Source: Terfezia claveryi (lineage: Eukaryota > Ascomycota > Pezizomycetes > Pezizales > Pezizaceae). Taken from it: a DNA stretch of 64,000 nucleotides. The position numbers were made by a program, and so were the translations under genes. Position 1 is the stretch's first letter. Every line of letters starts with the position of its first letter. Below are positions 9,960 to 20,580 of the stretch, piece after piece. The notes under the pieces are model-generated. The model did no database searches. It had not been told where the DNA came from and saw nothing but the letters and a program-made list of their open reading frames with translations. The stretch is taken from the NCBI GenBank assembly GCA_015179025.1, contig WHUX01000118.1, positions 1 through 64,000 on the forward strand. The letters run 5' to 3'.

Positions 9960-10990
9960 TAGTGCCGTGGCTGGCAATACACGACGATTTAATTTACAGT
10001 TGTTGGAGCGTGAACCGCAAGTCGGCTTCTCTACAGCACATATGGAGGCTGCAGAGTTCGGCTCGAAGGAAAGATGTACGCTGCTACTTGAGCATGGAGC
10101 CGATGTCAACTGTAACGACATAGGGTCCGCCTTGGAGCGGGCTGCATTGGGAAGCACACCGAAGTACAGCATGCAAACTGCTACTCGAACACGGGGCCAA
10201 TATAAACGGAAGCATTTCTCCCCTACCGCAGGCAGCCTACGTCGGCTTGTTGGAACTATACGAAACCTTTATAAGTCATTTTCCTGATGACTGATCCCAC
10301 CTGTTGAATGCCCACTGACCCGAGCGGCGGCTGGGGGCCACTTGGAAATATGCAAGGTTCTCCATGAGCATGGGCCCAGCTCCAATATAGACGGCAAGGT
10401 GACCTGCCCTGATTACCCTTTTGATCTGGTTACACCCCGCTCTGGGCATGTGGAAATATGTAATCCTCCCCTAAGCCACGGAGCCAACGCCCACCTGGTA
10501 AGCCTTTAAATAAATACTCATCACTCCCATCTATTCGGTCCCAGTAAAGGGACCATGAGGAGCCACCCGGAAATCCGGCTGGAATCAGGAGAAGGCAAGT
10601 TAACCAACCTGGTAAGCTCAAGATACCAGGCTTCTCTCTGCCATGCAGTTAACTGGGGGCACCTCGACTGCGTCTAATGCTGCTCGAGCAAAGTGCAGAC
10701 GCCGATGGGTACGTAGCCGACGCGGGAAAAAGCACAGTCCACTCATTGTACTGGGCCGCATATAATGGGAATTCAGAAATTGCGGAATTATTACTCAAAA
10801 ACAAAGCAGATCCAACCCAAAGCAGATGTGATAAGGACGTATTTTTTTTTTTTTTTAAATACTCAGTACTCCTATGCAGCCCCGTAGGGGGACTATGAGG
10901 AGCCACGCGGAAGCCCGGTGGATTCAAGGGTGATAAGGACGTAGTCATGCCTCAACTATCATCTTAATCAGCCAGTCATCATACAAGTAC
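9960..10990 (+). pseudogene. Ankyrin-repeat pseudogene
   Basis: A run of ankyrin-like repeats in shifting frames: GSKERCTLLLEHGADVNCND (10057-10116), CKLLLEHGANINGS (about 10170-10213), GGHLEICKVLHEHGP (10336-10380), SGHVEICNPPLSHGANAH (about 10443-10496), then LLLEQSADADG and AAYNGNSEIAELLLKNKADP up to about 10815. Frameshifts and stops separate the repeats, so no full-length product is possible. A LINE tail with its own target duplication is inserted at 10842. Repeats of this type normally form protein-binding surfaces; the original gene cannot be named. Confidence 0.65.
10842..10929 (-). mobile_element. LINE 3'-tail retroposon (88 bp)
   Basis: Minus-strand order is CCTTGAATCCACCGGG, hairpin, CATAGGAGTACT, poly(A). 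It is flanked by a 14-bp duplication GTGATAAGGACGTA (10828-10841 and 10930-10943), as expected for target-primed reverse transcription. Only the extreme 3' tail of the LINE family was copied. Confidence 0.85.
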
Positions 10991-11224
10991 CACCTGGTTA
11001 GTGACGATCCTGCGTGCAACCATAGGTATACAACTTTGTACACTTCACTACCGTAGGTATACCAAACATCCCGCAAAGACTTTAGTTTTGAGATAATAGG
11101 ATTGTATTGAACATAACCCTTCCTTGTTACAGAGATCTCTCGTTATAAGCATACACTCCGGACCAGTTGAAGTATGCTTGTAACCAATATATTCTTATGC
11201 ATTGCGAAAAGAGGCGAGAATGAG

Positions 11225-12415
11225 GGCAGGATAGGTACGGGGTTCGAAGGACGGAGTGGGACCGGCATGCCTTATCAGCCTACACTTGGCTACGCACGAA
11301 TAGAGGTCCTCAAAAGAGCTGGCTCCATCACATATTCAGCGGAGTGTCCATGCGGCCATCCATCGGAAACAGGAGTTTTAGGAGGCCAGGCCACAGTAGC
11401 GGACGGTGAACTCTTCGCAATGCAAAGCCTTGAGCACAGAAGATGCAGATCTGCTGACCATCCTCTCGGGCTCACAAGCGGCAATCCAAGCAGTCCGCAA
11501 TATGAGCGCTGGCTCCCCCCCTCGGTCCGGCATTGAGAAAGAGATCAAGGCTCATTTAGTCACTAACCCACATAGGGACCTCCAGTTGTCATGGGTCAGA
11601 GGTCATCTGGGCATTCCGGGGAACGAAAAAGCAGATCGCATTGCGAGCTTCCTTTCCCACCTAGGAGAGTTCACAGGCCAAAAGCGCACGGTAACGGAAG
11701 GGGGTCTCCGTGCGTCCTCCAAAGCCATACGCAAGGTAGCAAGAACGAGAGCCGGATACGGAATCAGGAGAGTGGAATGGGACCGGCACGCCCTATCAGC
11801 CTATACGTGGCTACGAACAAACAGAGGTCCGCAAAAGAGCTGGCTCCATCACATTGGCAAAGCGGAGTCAGCAGAGTGCGCATGCGGACACCCCTCCGAG
11901 ACGGGAGAGCACATCGTCTTCAACTGCCCACGCTTCGACCGCCCCCGGAGGGCCCCGTTGGGAGAGAAGAACAGTTGGGAGGAGCTCGACAAGCCAGAAT
12001 GGAGAAAGGAGGAAGAGGAGACATATGAGGCCACGGAGGTCTTCTTCAGGCTGCTATTCCGTGAACTCACATAGAAGGAATGCCGCCGGCATCAGGAGCT
12101 GGTATAGTGTGTTATCAACAGTTTATTTACAGTACGAGTTCCCTTTGTTTCAGTCCATAAGTTAATCTATTTTAGTACATCTCTTTTCCGCGAGTCTTAC
12201 AGTTCATCAGTTTAGGGGTTGAGGCTCAGTCAGGCTTTCGGGTCATCGGCTAGTCCGTTAATGACAGCATGGGGCCTCGTCCCGGTTTGTGTACTTATTC
12301 TGCGCGGGTCTGGCAGATTAACTTGCCTCTCCCTTGAATCCACCGGGCTTCCGTGTGGCTCCTCATAGCCCCCCCAACGGGGCTGCATAGGAGTATCAAG
12401 TATTTATAATAAAAT
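11225..12415 (+). mobile_element. LINE fragments: RNase H and zinc-finger C-terminus, 3' tail
   Basis: Two pieces of one non-LTR family are joined. About 11245-11375 encodes the C-terminal YTWLRTNRGPQKSW/CGHPSETG module. From about 11375 a second piece starts in RNase H (TVADGELFAMQ) and runs to a stop at 12074. RNase H motifs include LSWVRGHLGIPGNEKADRIA; the usual DSQAA motif reads GSQAA, so a catalytic Asp is missing. The zinc-finger-like part is CACGHPSETGEHIVFNC. The 3' UTR ends with the hairpin tail and an A-rich run near 12400-12420. RT and endonuclease are absent. RNase H placed after RT is known from the Tad/I groups of LINEs. Confidence 0.8.
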
Positions 12416-12420
12416 AAAAA

Positions 12421-12668
12421 TCAGAAACAGGAGAACACGTGACCTTCGTCTGCCCCGCTTCAATCGCATCAGAAGAAACCTACTAGGAGGAAAGCGCAGT
12501 TGGGAGGAGCTCGACAAACTAGATTGGGAAAGGAAGGACAGGACACATTTGAGGCCACGGAGGCCTTCTTCAGGCTGCTATACCATGAGCTCACCTAGCA
12601 AGCCTACTTATTTTATTCACGAGTTCCTTTTGTCGATATTGGGAAGTTGCAGTACAGCTTTGTTGGTG

Positions 12669-12699
<31 letters not shown>

Positions 12700-13010
12700 G
12701 AGTCCCCTTTATTCCAGTCAACTTTTATTTCTAGCCACTTACTATCTCCCGGGGGCTATTCAGTTCATCTCTTCCCCACGAGTTCCCACAGTTCATTGGT
12801 TCAGGAAGGAGGCTCAGTCAGGCCCACGGGTTATCGGTTCGTCCGTTAATGACAGCATGGGGTCTCCTATTCCTTCATTTTTGTACCTATTTTGCGTGGT
12901 TTTGGCAGATTAACTTGCCCTAACCTTGAATCCACCCGGGTTTCTGGGTGGCTCCTCATGGCCCCCCTAACGGGGCCGCATAGGAGTAACAAGTATTTTA
13001 AAATATATAT
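12421..13010 (+). mobile_element. Second LINE 3' fragment
   Basis: It begins inside the coding 3' end (GAGCTCGACAAACTAGA and a GGCCACGGAGGCCTTCTTCAGGC-like stretch near 12550-12580) and continues through the 3' UTR to the hairpin tail (about 12930-12995). An (AT)n run follows instead of pure poly(A). A 29-bp T tract (about 12669-12697) lies inside. Confidence 0.7.
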
Positions 13011-13139
13011 ATATATATATATATATATTCTTATATCTAGAGAAACGGAAATACAGGTAGAGAGAGCAAGGAAAGGCTACAAAATGGGATGATAACTAAC
13101 AGGTATCCAAATAACAAGTATGAGTACTGATATATTCAA

Positions 13140-13453
13140 AAAAAAAAAAAGACATCTAAATGAGCGGAAGGGATATTAGGAGGAGGAGGCTGGACCCGGC
13201 ACAAAGTCAGTATCCTCCATTGAACATGACGCTTAGAATCAGGTTGCAGCTTTTGAACCTGTACTGGATCTAGATCGGAGGGACCTCGAGGTCTTTTCGG
13301 ATTGAGGATTTTACTGATCTGAGATTGCGTAAGTTCCTTATTTGGGTTTTGTGCTTCAAACCACCGTTTAATATATAGCGCCAGGTAGTCCTCAGGTTTT
13401 CTACAGCATATGTTCTGACTATGCTTGTCATTGCGGAGCATGTAGAGATCCAT
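13140..13453 (-). pseudogene. Possible pogo-type transposase N-terminal remnant
   Basis: An ORF with ALYIKRWFEAQNPNKELTQSQISKIL resembles the helix-turn-helix start of pogo/CENP-B type transposases. It lies inside the TA-flanked element at 11130-13688, which fits. The reading frame runs into poly-Phe from a T tract. Assignment rests on general resemblance only. Confidence 0.3.
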
Positions 13454-13964
13454 GGGAATTAGGCATTTGAGCTTGTTGGGTAAATAGTAGTGAGGCTTCT
13501 TCTTAGTATGTTACTATATCGATAAACATCCCAGCTTCTCTAGTTACAAAGCATATGTATGGTGACTAAGCAAAAAAAATAAGAAATATTCTAGTAACGG
13601 AAATATGCTTATTTACTATGTGGGACTGCCGAAGGTATGCTTGTAACCAATATATGCTTATATCTGATATGCTTGTGAGAGATCTCTGTACTGGCCCAGT
13701 GCAAGACACACAGATCAACATAAGTCCCTACTATACATGACTAGGTCTCATGTCGGAGAAAAGTTCTCAACGTTCAAGTTAGCCCTGCCCGAGTTCACAA
13801 CCCAATGAGCACAGGGGCCTTCGACACCTATCGGGAAAGGATTGACATTCATTCAACCCTAGACGTCTTCGACACTACTAAGAACGTTATATATCTCTAA
13901 TTGTTTGCCCCTGAAGGCCTAAATTCGAGTTCCGCAAGATGGACATCGACAGCACCCAAGTCAA

Positions 13965-14040
13965 TTTTTTTTTTTTTTAAAAACTTGTTACTCCTATGCG
14001 GCCCCGGGGGCCATGAGGAGCCACCCAGAAGCCCGGGTGG
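13965..14040 (-). mobile_element. LINE 3'-tail retroposon
   Basis: A poly(T) run is followed by the complement of the hairpin tail (GGCCCCGGGGGCCATGAGGAG). The flanks CCCAAGTCA (left) and CCCAAGCCA (right) look like an imperfect target duplication. Confidence 0.65.
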
Positions 14041-14109
14041 AAGCTCCCAAGCCAGCAAGTTTGTAATGTCTCTATCGTCGCCGCAACCTATATGGTGCTC
14101 ATCGGGATA

Positions 14110-15264
14110 GAGTTTGCTATACTAGAGGCACAGGAAGGGGCGAGATCGCCAGCGGAGTCCACAGTGAGGATTGGAAAGAGGGAGAGCCCCGGGACTACGG
14201 GGTTTTTTTGGGCATCAAAGCCACGGTAGCGGACGGCGAATTTTATGCCATGCAACTAGCTATAAGTAAGGAGGAATCGGACATGACCAGCATCCTTCCG
14301 GACTCCCAGGCGGCAGTGTAGGCGGTCCGCAACATGAGTATGGGTTTCCCCCCCCGATCTTGCATCGAGAGCAGCATCAAGTCGATGATAATCAACAACA
14401 CACACAAGGACGACAAGCTGTCATGGGTCAGGGGCCATATAGGGATCGAGGGGAATGAGAGGGTGGACCTTAACGCCAGTTTCCACTCCCACTTGGGCAC
14501 ATATATAGGCACCATACACACAGCAACGGAAGGGGGGCTCCGGGCTGCGTCGAAAGCAGCACGGAAATAAGCCAGAACTAAAGCTGGATATGGGGCCAGG
14601 AGGGTAGAGTGGGACCGGCACGCTCTCTCAGCATACACCTGGTTACGGACAAACAGAGGCCCTCAGAAAAGCTGGCTCCATCATATCGGCAAAGCGGAGT
14701 CGGCAGGGTGCGTATGCGGTCACCCCTCGGAAACTGGGGAACATATCACTTTCAACTGTCCACGCTTCGACCACTTCAGATGGGCCCTGTTTGGGGAGAA
14801 ACGCAGCTGGGAGGAACTCGATAAGCCAGAATGGAGAAAGGAGGGGAAGGAGTACGGAGGCCTTTTTCAGGTTACTATACCAGAGCTCACCTAATATTAT
14901 AATGAGATCACTAGTTCAAGTCCAATTTGTTCACGTTTTTCTTTACATTGTCTCTCTAGTTTATTATTTAGTCCAGGTCAGTTCACTTTTCACGAGTCTC
15001 TTTATTTTCTACGGTTTAGGTAGTTCAAGGGTTGAGGCTAAGTCAGGCCCTCGTGTCATCGGCTTGCTGGTTAATGACAGCATGGAGCCCCGTCCCAGGT
15101 TTAGCAATTTTTATTTATTTGTATTTATTTGCGTGGGTTTGGCAGATTAACTTGCCCTACCCTTGAATCCCTCCGGGCTTCTGGAGGGCTCCTCATGGCC
15201 CCCTTAATGGGGCCGAATAGGAGTAACTAAGTATTTAAAAATAAAAAAATAAAAAATAAAAAAG
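14110..15264 (+). mobile_element. LINE fragment: RNase H, zinc finger, 3' UTR
   Basis: One frame gives ATVADGEFYAMQLAIS, PDSQAAV, a stop, AVRNMSMGFPPRS, KLSWVRGHIGIEGNERVD, then after another stop the YTWLRTNRGPQKSW and GHPSETGEHITFNCPRF modules. The 3' UTR carries a GGCAGATTAACTTGCCCTACC-type stretch, then the hairpin tail and A-rich end (15235-15264). At least two stops (near 14320 and 14569) make it inactive. RT is missing by 5' truncation. Confidence 0.8.
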
Positions 15265-15336
15265 AAGGGCTCATCGGGATTACATTCTGTATTCGCCGAC
15301 AAGCTATACGCATTTGTAACCCCTCTCCTTTTTGTT

Positions 15337-16626
15337 TTGCTGCTCGCGTGTGCGGAAATCCATTGCTTGCATCTCTCGAACTGGCGTCTCTATTCACCCT
15401 CTATTTTCATTTGTCGGCAGAAGCGAGAGCTGGATTGGCTTACCCTCAAGAAGCGTCTCACAAGGTCTCCCAGTGCCACCCGTTCGCAAGGATATACCGC
15501 CCAATTAGGCCTGGGACGGGTGGATTTTTTTTTGGTGGGCTCCGGGAGGAGGTCGAATGTGCGTTTGGCAAAGTTGGGCCAGCATATGTCTACGCTGGCC
15601 CTGATCCTGGCCGATGTCCCGCCTGCGATTGTGCTTGAATGGCTTGAGAGCAATTTGGAGTAACAGGAGCTGGCACTGAATATCCGTGCTGAAGACTTGG
15701 GCGCTACGGTAGATGACCTCAACATTTTTTTTTTTTTTTAAAATACTTGAAACTCCTATGCGGCCCCATTAGGGGGGCCATGAGGAGCCACCCGGAAGCC
15801 CGGGTGGATTCAAGGTTAAGGCAGGTTAATCTGCCAGAACCACGCATTAAGTACAAATATGAAGGAATATGAGGCCCCATGCTGTCATTAACGGCGTACG
15901 GGCGAGCCGATGACCCGCAGGCCTGACTGAGCCTCCCCTCCTAAACTGAAGGACTGTGAAAATCGTGAAAAGAACTGAAATGAATAACTTCCGACGAAAT
16001 GATGAACGGGACTTAACTTAACAACAGAAACTAGTAACTCCGGCTCCCGACGGCGACGGCATCTCCGTCAATTATGCTACTGAAAATGGACTCGGGAAAT
16101 GGTAGGGAATAGTGAACTGATAAAAACAATACTGACACAACCGCGGAAATTTACGTCTGACATGATGTGAGCTCACTAAGTGAGCTCCTGGTATAAAAAC
16201 TTGAAAAAGGCCTCCGTGGCCTCGAAGGTCTCCTCTCCCTCCTTTCTCCATACTGGCTTGTCGAGCTCCTCCCAGCTCTGTCTTTCTCCGAGTAGGACCC
16301 TCCGGGGGTGATTGAATCGGGGGCAACTAAACGTTATGTGGTCTCCATTTTCTGAGGGGTGGCCGCATGCGCATTCTGCTGAATCTGCTTTGCCAATGTG
16401 GTGCAGCCAGCTCTTCTGGGGGCCCCTGTTAGTCCGCAACCATGTGTACGCCGAGAGGGCGTGTCGCTCCCATTCTACCCTCCTCACTCCGTAGCTCGCA
16501 CTCGTTCTTGCTTCTTTGCGTGCCGCCTTGGAGAATGCTCGGAGGCCCCCTTCCGTAACTGTGCAAGCCTTGCCTGTAAAGATGACCTCAACAGGTCCGA
16601 GGACATGATGCGGCGATGCTGGTGAG
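15337..16626 (+). pseudogene. Unidentified gene remnant split by a LINE
   Basis: A plus-strand frame (15337-15660) encodes a sequence ending in SNLE and a stop. The same frame continues after the stop with QELALNIRAEDLGATVDDLN to 15724. Removing the LINE insertion and one target duplication joins this, in frame, to RSEDMMRRCW and a stop (16594-16626). The good codon continuity says this was a coding 3' end interrupted by retroposition. No protein family was recognised; the part before 15420 may not belong to it. Confidence 0.4.
15725..16580 (-). mobile_element. 5'-truncated LINE, 856 bp, with target duplication
   Basis: Reading minus, the insertion starts in the C-terminal coding part (TVTEGGLRAFSKAARKEART, YTWLRTNRGPQKSW, CACGHPSENGDHITFSC), stops at 16176, and continues through the 3' UTR to the hairpin tail and poly(A) (15725-15738 as T). 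A 13-bp duplication GATGACCTCAACA flanks it (15712-15724 and 16581-16593). This copy fixes the 3' end of the family and shows the zinc-finger module intact. Confidence 0.9.
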
Positions 16627-16719
16627 TTTGAACAGGCGTCAAGGTGGGGGCAGCAGTTGAGGCCGGAGGTGTTGGTGTTTGATGCTATGTGTCGCAGGGA
16701 AGGGGTGGAAATGCTCCGG

Positions 16720-16870
16720 GCCAGCCGCGAGAAAATTAAACTCGCGAGAGGCCCGGGCCCCCAGGAGACCACCCATCCCCCGGCTGGCCCGGGCCCCACG
16801 GGAGAATACGGAATGGCCGGGCCACCAGTGAGCGAGTATGAAAAAAATGAAGGTTTACGGTATCTTCATA
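16720..16870 (+). repeat. GC-rich dispersed repeat, copy 2
   Basis: Matches the complement of about 7600-7710 over GAGACCACCCATC, GGCCCGGG, GGGAGAATACG and GGCCGGGCCACC, then GAAGGTTTACGGT against GAGGTTTACGGT. The edges are not resolved. Confidence 0.5.
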
Positions 16871-16994
16871 ATCTCGATGATATGGCTGACCTGTCCACCG
16901 ATACTTAACAATATGCAAGTGTGAGTCCCTCGCATAAGAGGTGCCTGCATGCCTCAGACCCACTTACCACTGGCAGTACCTATGCTTACCACTC

Positions 16995-17940
16995 AAGATG
17001 CTTCCGACATATGTTGAGCTCGCCATGCACGGCATTCTTGCCACACAGCGTAGGCTCACCACTCAAGGTATTGTTAGAATGCCGTCCATTCCGTCGTTCA
17101 TTCCACCCATACCTTGCTATACCACATGCTTCACTCATATGGCGTGCTTCATACCTTGCTCGCACTCATATCTGGCTTATATTACCATATGCTGCACTCA
17201 TATCGTGGCTTCATATTTTTTTTATTTTTTTTTAAATGCTTAGTACTCCTATGCAGCCCCAATGGGGGGGCTATGAGGAGCCACGCGGAAGCCCGGTGGA
17301 TTCAAGGGTGAGGCCAGTTAATCGGCCAGACCCACGCGGAGATAAATACACAGATAGCTGACGGGCTGTAAACTGAACTAATATGAGGACTAGAACGAAG
17401 GAAATTCGTGAAGAGTAAGGGACTGGACCATGAACTAAACTTGTGGACTAAAATAAGATGAGGACTAGAACGAAGGAAATTCGTGAAGAGTAAAGAACTA
17501 AGCAAGACTTGTGAACTGAATGCCGAGTAGACCGAAGGAAATCCGTAAATGATGATGAGCTGAGAACTGGAACTCCTAAGTGAGTTCTTTATATATTAAC
17601 CCGAAAAAGGCCTCTGTGGCCTCGTAACTGTCCTCCCCTTCCTTTCTCCACTCCGCCTTGTCGAGCTCTTCCCAGCTCTTCCTTTCGTGGCTTCATAGCA
17701 TGCTCGCACTCATATGGCGTGCTTTACAACCTGCTTCAGATGTACGTTCATACATGTATATATATCTCGTTCATATTCCTACTTGTTCGAGATAACTAAG
17801 TCGCATACAACAAGTCTTCACTACAATACAATACATGCACTCACAGCATATTCGAACGTCCTCTTCATATTCATCTCACTGCTGTGACCATCTCGCTCTA
17901 TTCATACCTTCCTTCGTTGGACACTTGGATCCCTCCGCTT
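16995..17940 (+). mobile_element. LTR-like repeat interrupted by a LINE
   Basis: About 17725-17940 matches 60725-60922 (ACATGTATATATATCTCGTT, CTACTTGTTCGAGATAAC, then CACTTGGATCYCTCCGCT). About 17028-17075 matches 30655-30703. An LTR start TGTTGAGCTCGCC near 17012 is plausible. TA-rich promoter-like sequence and dispersed partial copies suggest a solo LTR; the exact ends are not established. Confidence 0.5.
17216..17685 (-). mobile_element. 5'-truncated LINE, 470 bp, with target duplication
   Basis: T-rich left end, complement of the hairpin tail, 3' UTR, then the last coding stretch (GGCCTCTGTGGCCTCG near 17609). A 12-bp duplication CGTGGCTTCATA flanks it (17204-17215 and 17686-17697). The 3' UTR has an internal repeat: AGGACTAGAACGAAGGAAAT occurs at about 17383 and 17461. 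Confidence 0.85.
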
Positions 17941-18038
17941 CCGGCACGCTCTATCAGCCTATACGTGGCTACGCACGAACAGAGGTCCCCAAAAGAGCTG
18001 GTTACATCATATCGGCAAAGTGGAATCAGCGGAATGCG
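17941..18038 (+). mobile_element. Short LINE coding fragment
   Basis: Encodes part of the YTWLRTNRGPQKSW module (CTATACGTGGCTACGCACGAACAGAGG). It ends where a hAT-like MITE remnant begins. Confidence 0.6.
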
Positions 18039-18104
18039 GTCTTGAGACAACCTCGAGAACTTTTATGGTTGGTCTCGAGATATCTCGTCTTGTGCCCAGG
18101 CCTA
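18039..18104. mobile_element. hAT-like MITE right-end remnant
   Basis: Degraded GTCTTGAGAC and GGTCTCGAGATATCTCG motifs end in CTTGTGCCCAGGCCTA, one change from the right terminus of 4940-5622. The left end is missing. Confidence 0.7.
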
Positions 18105-18292
18105 CATGGGACTTGTGAGAGTAGGGACCTTGAGTATGGACTGTTCATGCACAGTACCTGTAATCTGGCTGTTCAAATTTCCATCAGTTTGAGACCACAC
18201 AAATACAGACCTTACCTCCTTCTTAACTCTCCGCAGCCCACTAGCTAGCCATAGGATGAACCTGATTAGATCGACTGTTCTACTGGAAATTT

Positions 18293-18469
18293 ACTGGTGA
18301 ATAAGCGCCCTTGTCAAAAAGTGAATCACAACAGTAGAATCAGAGCAGTAAAGTAAGTCACAATCGTGTAGCGCGCCAAGTCTGCCTATCCTATCTTGCA
18401 ACAAGTAGTAAAGCTGCTACCATTAAAGGGAAGATCAAAAGTTATTGACAAGGGCTCTTATTCACCAGT
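18293..18469. mobile_element. 177-bp MITE
   Basis: Inverted ends ACTGGTGAATAAG...CTTATTCACCAGT, followed inward by GCCCTTGTCAA on both sides. No coding capacity. A half copy in reverse orientation lies at about 21190-21240 (complement of AAGCCCTTGTCAAAAAGTG). Confidence 0.75.
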
Positions 18470-18802
18470 TTTCCCGGTAAGGTATGCTGAGTGCACAAGA
18501 ATTCGTACCGGTACTGCAGTACCCAAAGTCGCTCTATACGCGAATACGTGCTAATTGGAATTTAATTAGGGTGTATTGTACAGCTCCAATCTGAGAATCA
18601 GAGGGACTTGCAATTTATCTCATGACACAAGAGGACTACCTACATATGTACTTTTCCATTGCTTATCCCTGTTCCTTGTATTGTTTTCACAAAACACCGA
18701 GGAGGTGGTCATGCCAAATCAGACTAGTAGATGATAAATGACTTAAAATAGAGGGCGTTATAGTTAGAAGGAGCAATATAAATATTCCGCACCGAGTACA
18801 TA

Positions 18803-20340
18803 CTTCACGGGGAAACGGCCCATCACCGGGAAGTGGATCAAAACCGGTGATCATGCAGTTTGACGATTTTTCTTTAAATACCCGACCAAAATGGGCTCAC
18901 ATTTTGGAATTATTTTGTAGATGTATAATAGTTTCTTTAATAAATCACAGGAAGGCCCATGATGTGTTGTTGCTCCAGCTGGCTAGGTGTGAATCACGTG
19001 ACTCACTAACCGGTATGGCTAGAAAATATGTCAATAGACAGGGCTTGTGAGGGCTTTTTTTGGCAGAAAGTATTCCTCCCAGTTGGTACTTGAAACTTGA
19101 GCATGCGGAGCATGTAATATCACTGTATATGGGTGGTAGTCCCCAGGGGATAGGTTATGTGGGCTCGTAGACCAGCTATGCTATTTCCTGTAGTAACTCT
19201 ATCAAACCAACTCCAAATCAAGCACCCAATAGCTCAAAAGAATGTACGGACTCTTGTGGACATTATATTATGCGAGAAATGACAGTCGATCAGAACTGCA
19301 GGAGCAAATATCCTTCAGGCTAGATTAATGCAAAGTGAAACTATAGTATTCCATGCTATAACTCAGCTAAACTAGGCATATATCAAGCGGCTAATACCTC
19401 AAATGAATTCCTGGAAGGAGGCGAGTGTTTATAGTACTCTAGATACCAAGCAAGCCTAGGACTCGGTAAGGTCAAGTCTCAATAAGGCGGTTTGGAGTGG
19501 AGCTCGGATCCTGTATTTCTTCTTACAACTCAATCAAACCAAGTCTAAATCAAGCAGGAGATACTTTCAAGTAATATATAGAAGGTGGCGGCTTATATAC
19601 GTACCTAGTCATAATAGAATGATTAGAACGGGAAAATGTTGTCCATTGGGAGCATAATATAGAAAGTGGCAAATATTGAGTCAAATCTATCAAACAAACC
19701 CTGACTCAAAGATCCAATAGCTTAAAAGAATGAGTCTCTTACTGGCAATCTTTTGAGCCTATCAGAGTTGTAGCTGGGTTTAAGTCAAAGCTGCTAGCGC
19801 TGCTTATTGTTTTATAAGGATATGACAAATTCTCAGATGTGGCAATTGTGCAATATCATCAAAGAACCTGATGTCATTATAGGATTGCCACAAGGCTCAC
19901 AAGAGTCCGAACATTCTTTTGAGCTATTGGGCGCTTGATTTGAAGTTGGTTTGATAGAGTTACTACAGGAAATAGCTGGTCTACAAGCCCACATAACCTA
20001 CCTCCTGGGGACTACCACCCATATACGGTGATATTACATGCTCTGCATGCTCAAGTTTCAAGTACCAACTGGGAGGAAAACTTTCTGCCAAAAAAAGCCC
20101 TCACAAGCCCGACATATTTTCTGGCCATACCGGTTAGTGAGTCACGTGATTCGCACCTAGCCAGCTGGAGCAACAACACATCATGGGCCTTCCTGTGATT
20201 TATTGAAGAAACTATTATACATCTACAAAATAATCCCAAAATGTGAGCCCATTTTGGTCGGGTATTTAAAGAGAAATCGTCAAACTGCATGATCACCGGT
20301 TTTGATCCACTTCCCGGTGATGGGCCGTTTCCCCGTGAAG
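18803..20340. mobile_element. Foldback MITE with arms of about 450 bp
   Basis: 1538 bp with near-identical inverted arms (18803-19258 and about 19898-20340), beginning CTTCACGGGGAAACGG and flanked by TA on both sides (18801-18802, 20341-20342). Each arm contains the local inverted repeat ATCACCGG/CCGGTGAT near its tip. The small arm ORF (18847-19050 and its mirror) is a consequence of the repeat. The TA flanks fit a Tc1/mariner-like mobiliser; no transposase is present. Confidence 0.85.
19190..19740 (+). repeat. Degenerate tandem repeat of about 163 bp in the foldback element
   Basis: A motif of the type ACTCWATCAAACCAA...AAATCAAGC...CAATAGCTCAAAAGAATG recurs near 19198, 19362, 19527 and 19688. 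Spacing is 161-165 bp and the copies are strongly diverged. The first copy lies in the left arm. Confidence 0.5.
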
Positions 20341-20580
20341 TACAGGTAAACTAGAGTCGCCTCACTCGCACTCGTATCCCTCAGTCCATATATATCCGTA
20401 TGGTACCTCTTCATCTCGATACCGATGCTTTGACGGCCCGGACCGGGCCAGCGGTAGCAGCCTGCAATTGACATGGGAATGCCAGGGGTGGGACTCCCGG
20501 TAAAGATTACCATTTTTCATTTCCCCAAGTTAGGTAGGACAAGATCTAATGACAGGCCCGGGTGAAAAGACAGATATAAA

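Larger units (their letters stand above)
11130..13688. mobile_element. Pogo-like element carrying LINE insertions
   Basis: The left end CAGAGATCTCTC is preceded by TA (11128-11129). The right end GAGAGATCTCTG is followed by TA (13689-13690). ACCAATATATKCTTAT-type motifs occur near both ends. LINE pieces at about 11225-13005 fill most of the interior. A possible transposase remnant lies at 13140-13453. Confidence 0.6.

Noticed and set aside
15235..15264. A-rich runs as polyadenylation sites of host genes
   Set aside because: They follow the LINE hairpin tail each time and are retroposon tails.
18847..19050. 67-codon ORF repeated at 20296-20051
   Set aside because: It is the same sequence in both arms of the foldback element. 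The duplication comes from the inverted repeat, with no protein family evidence.
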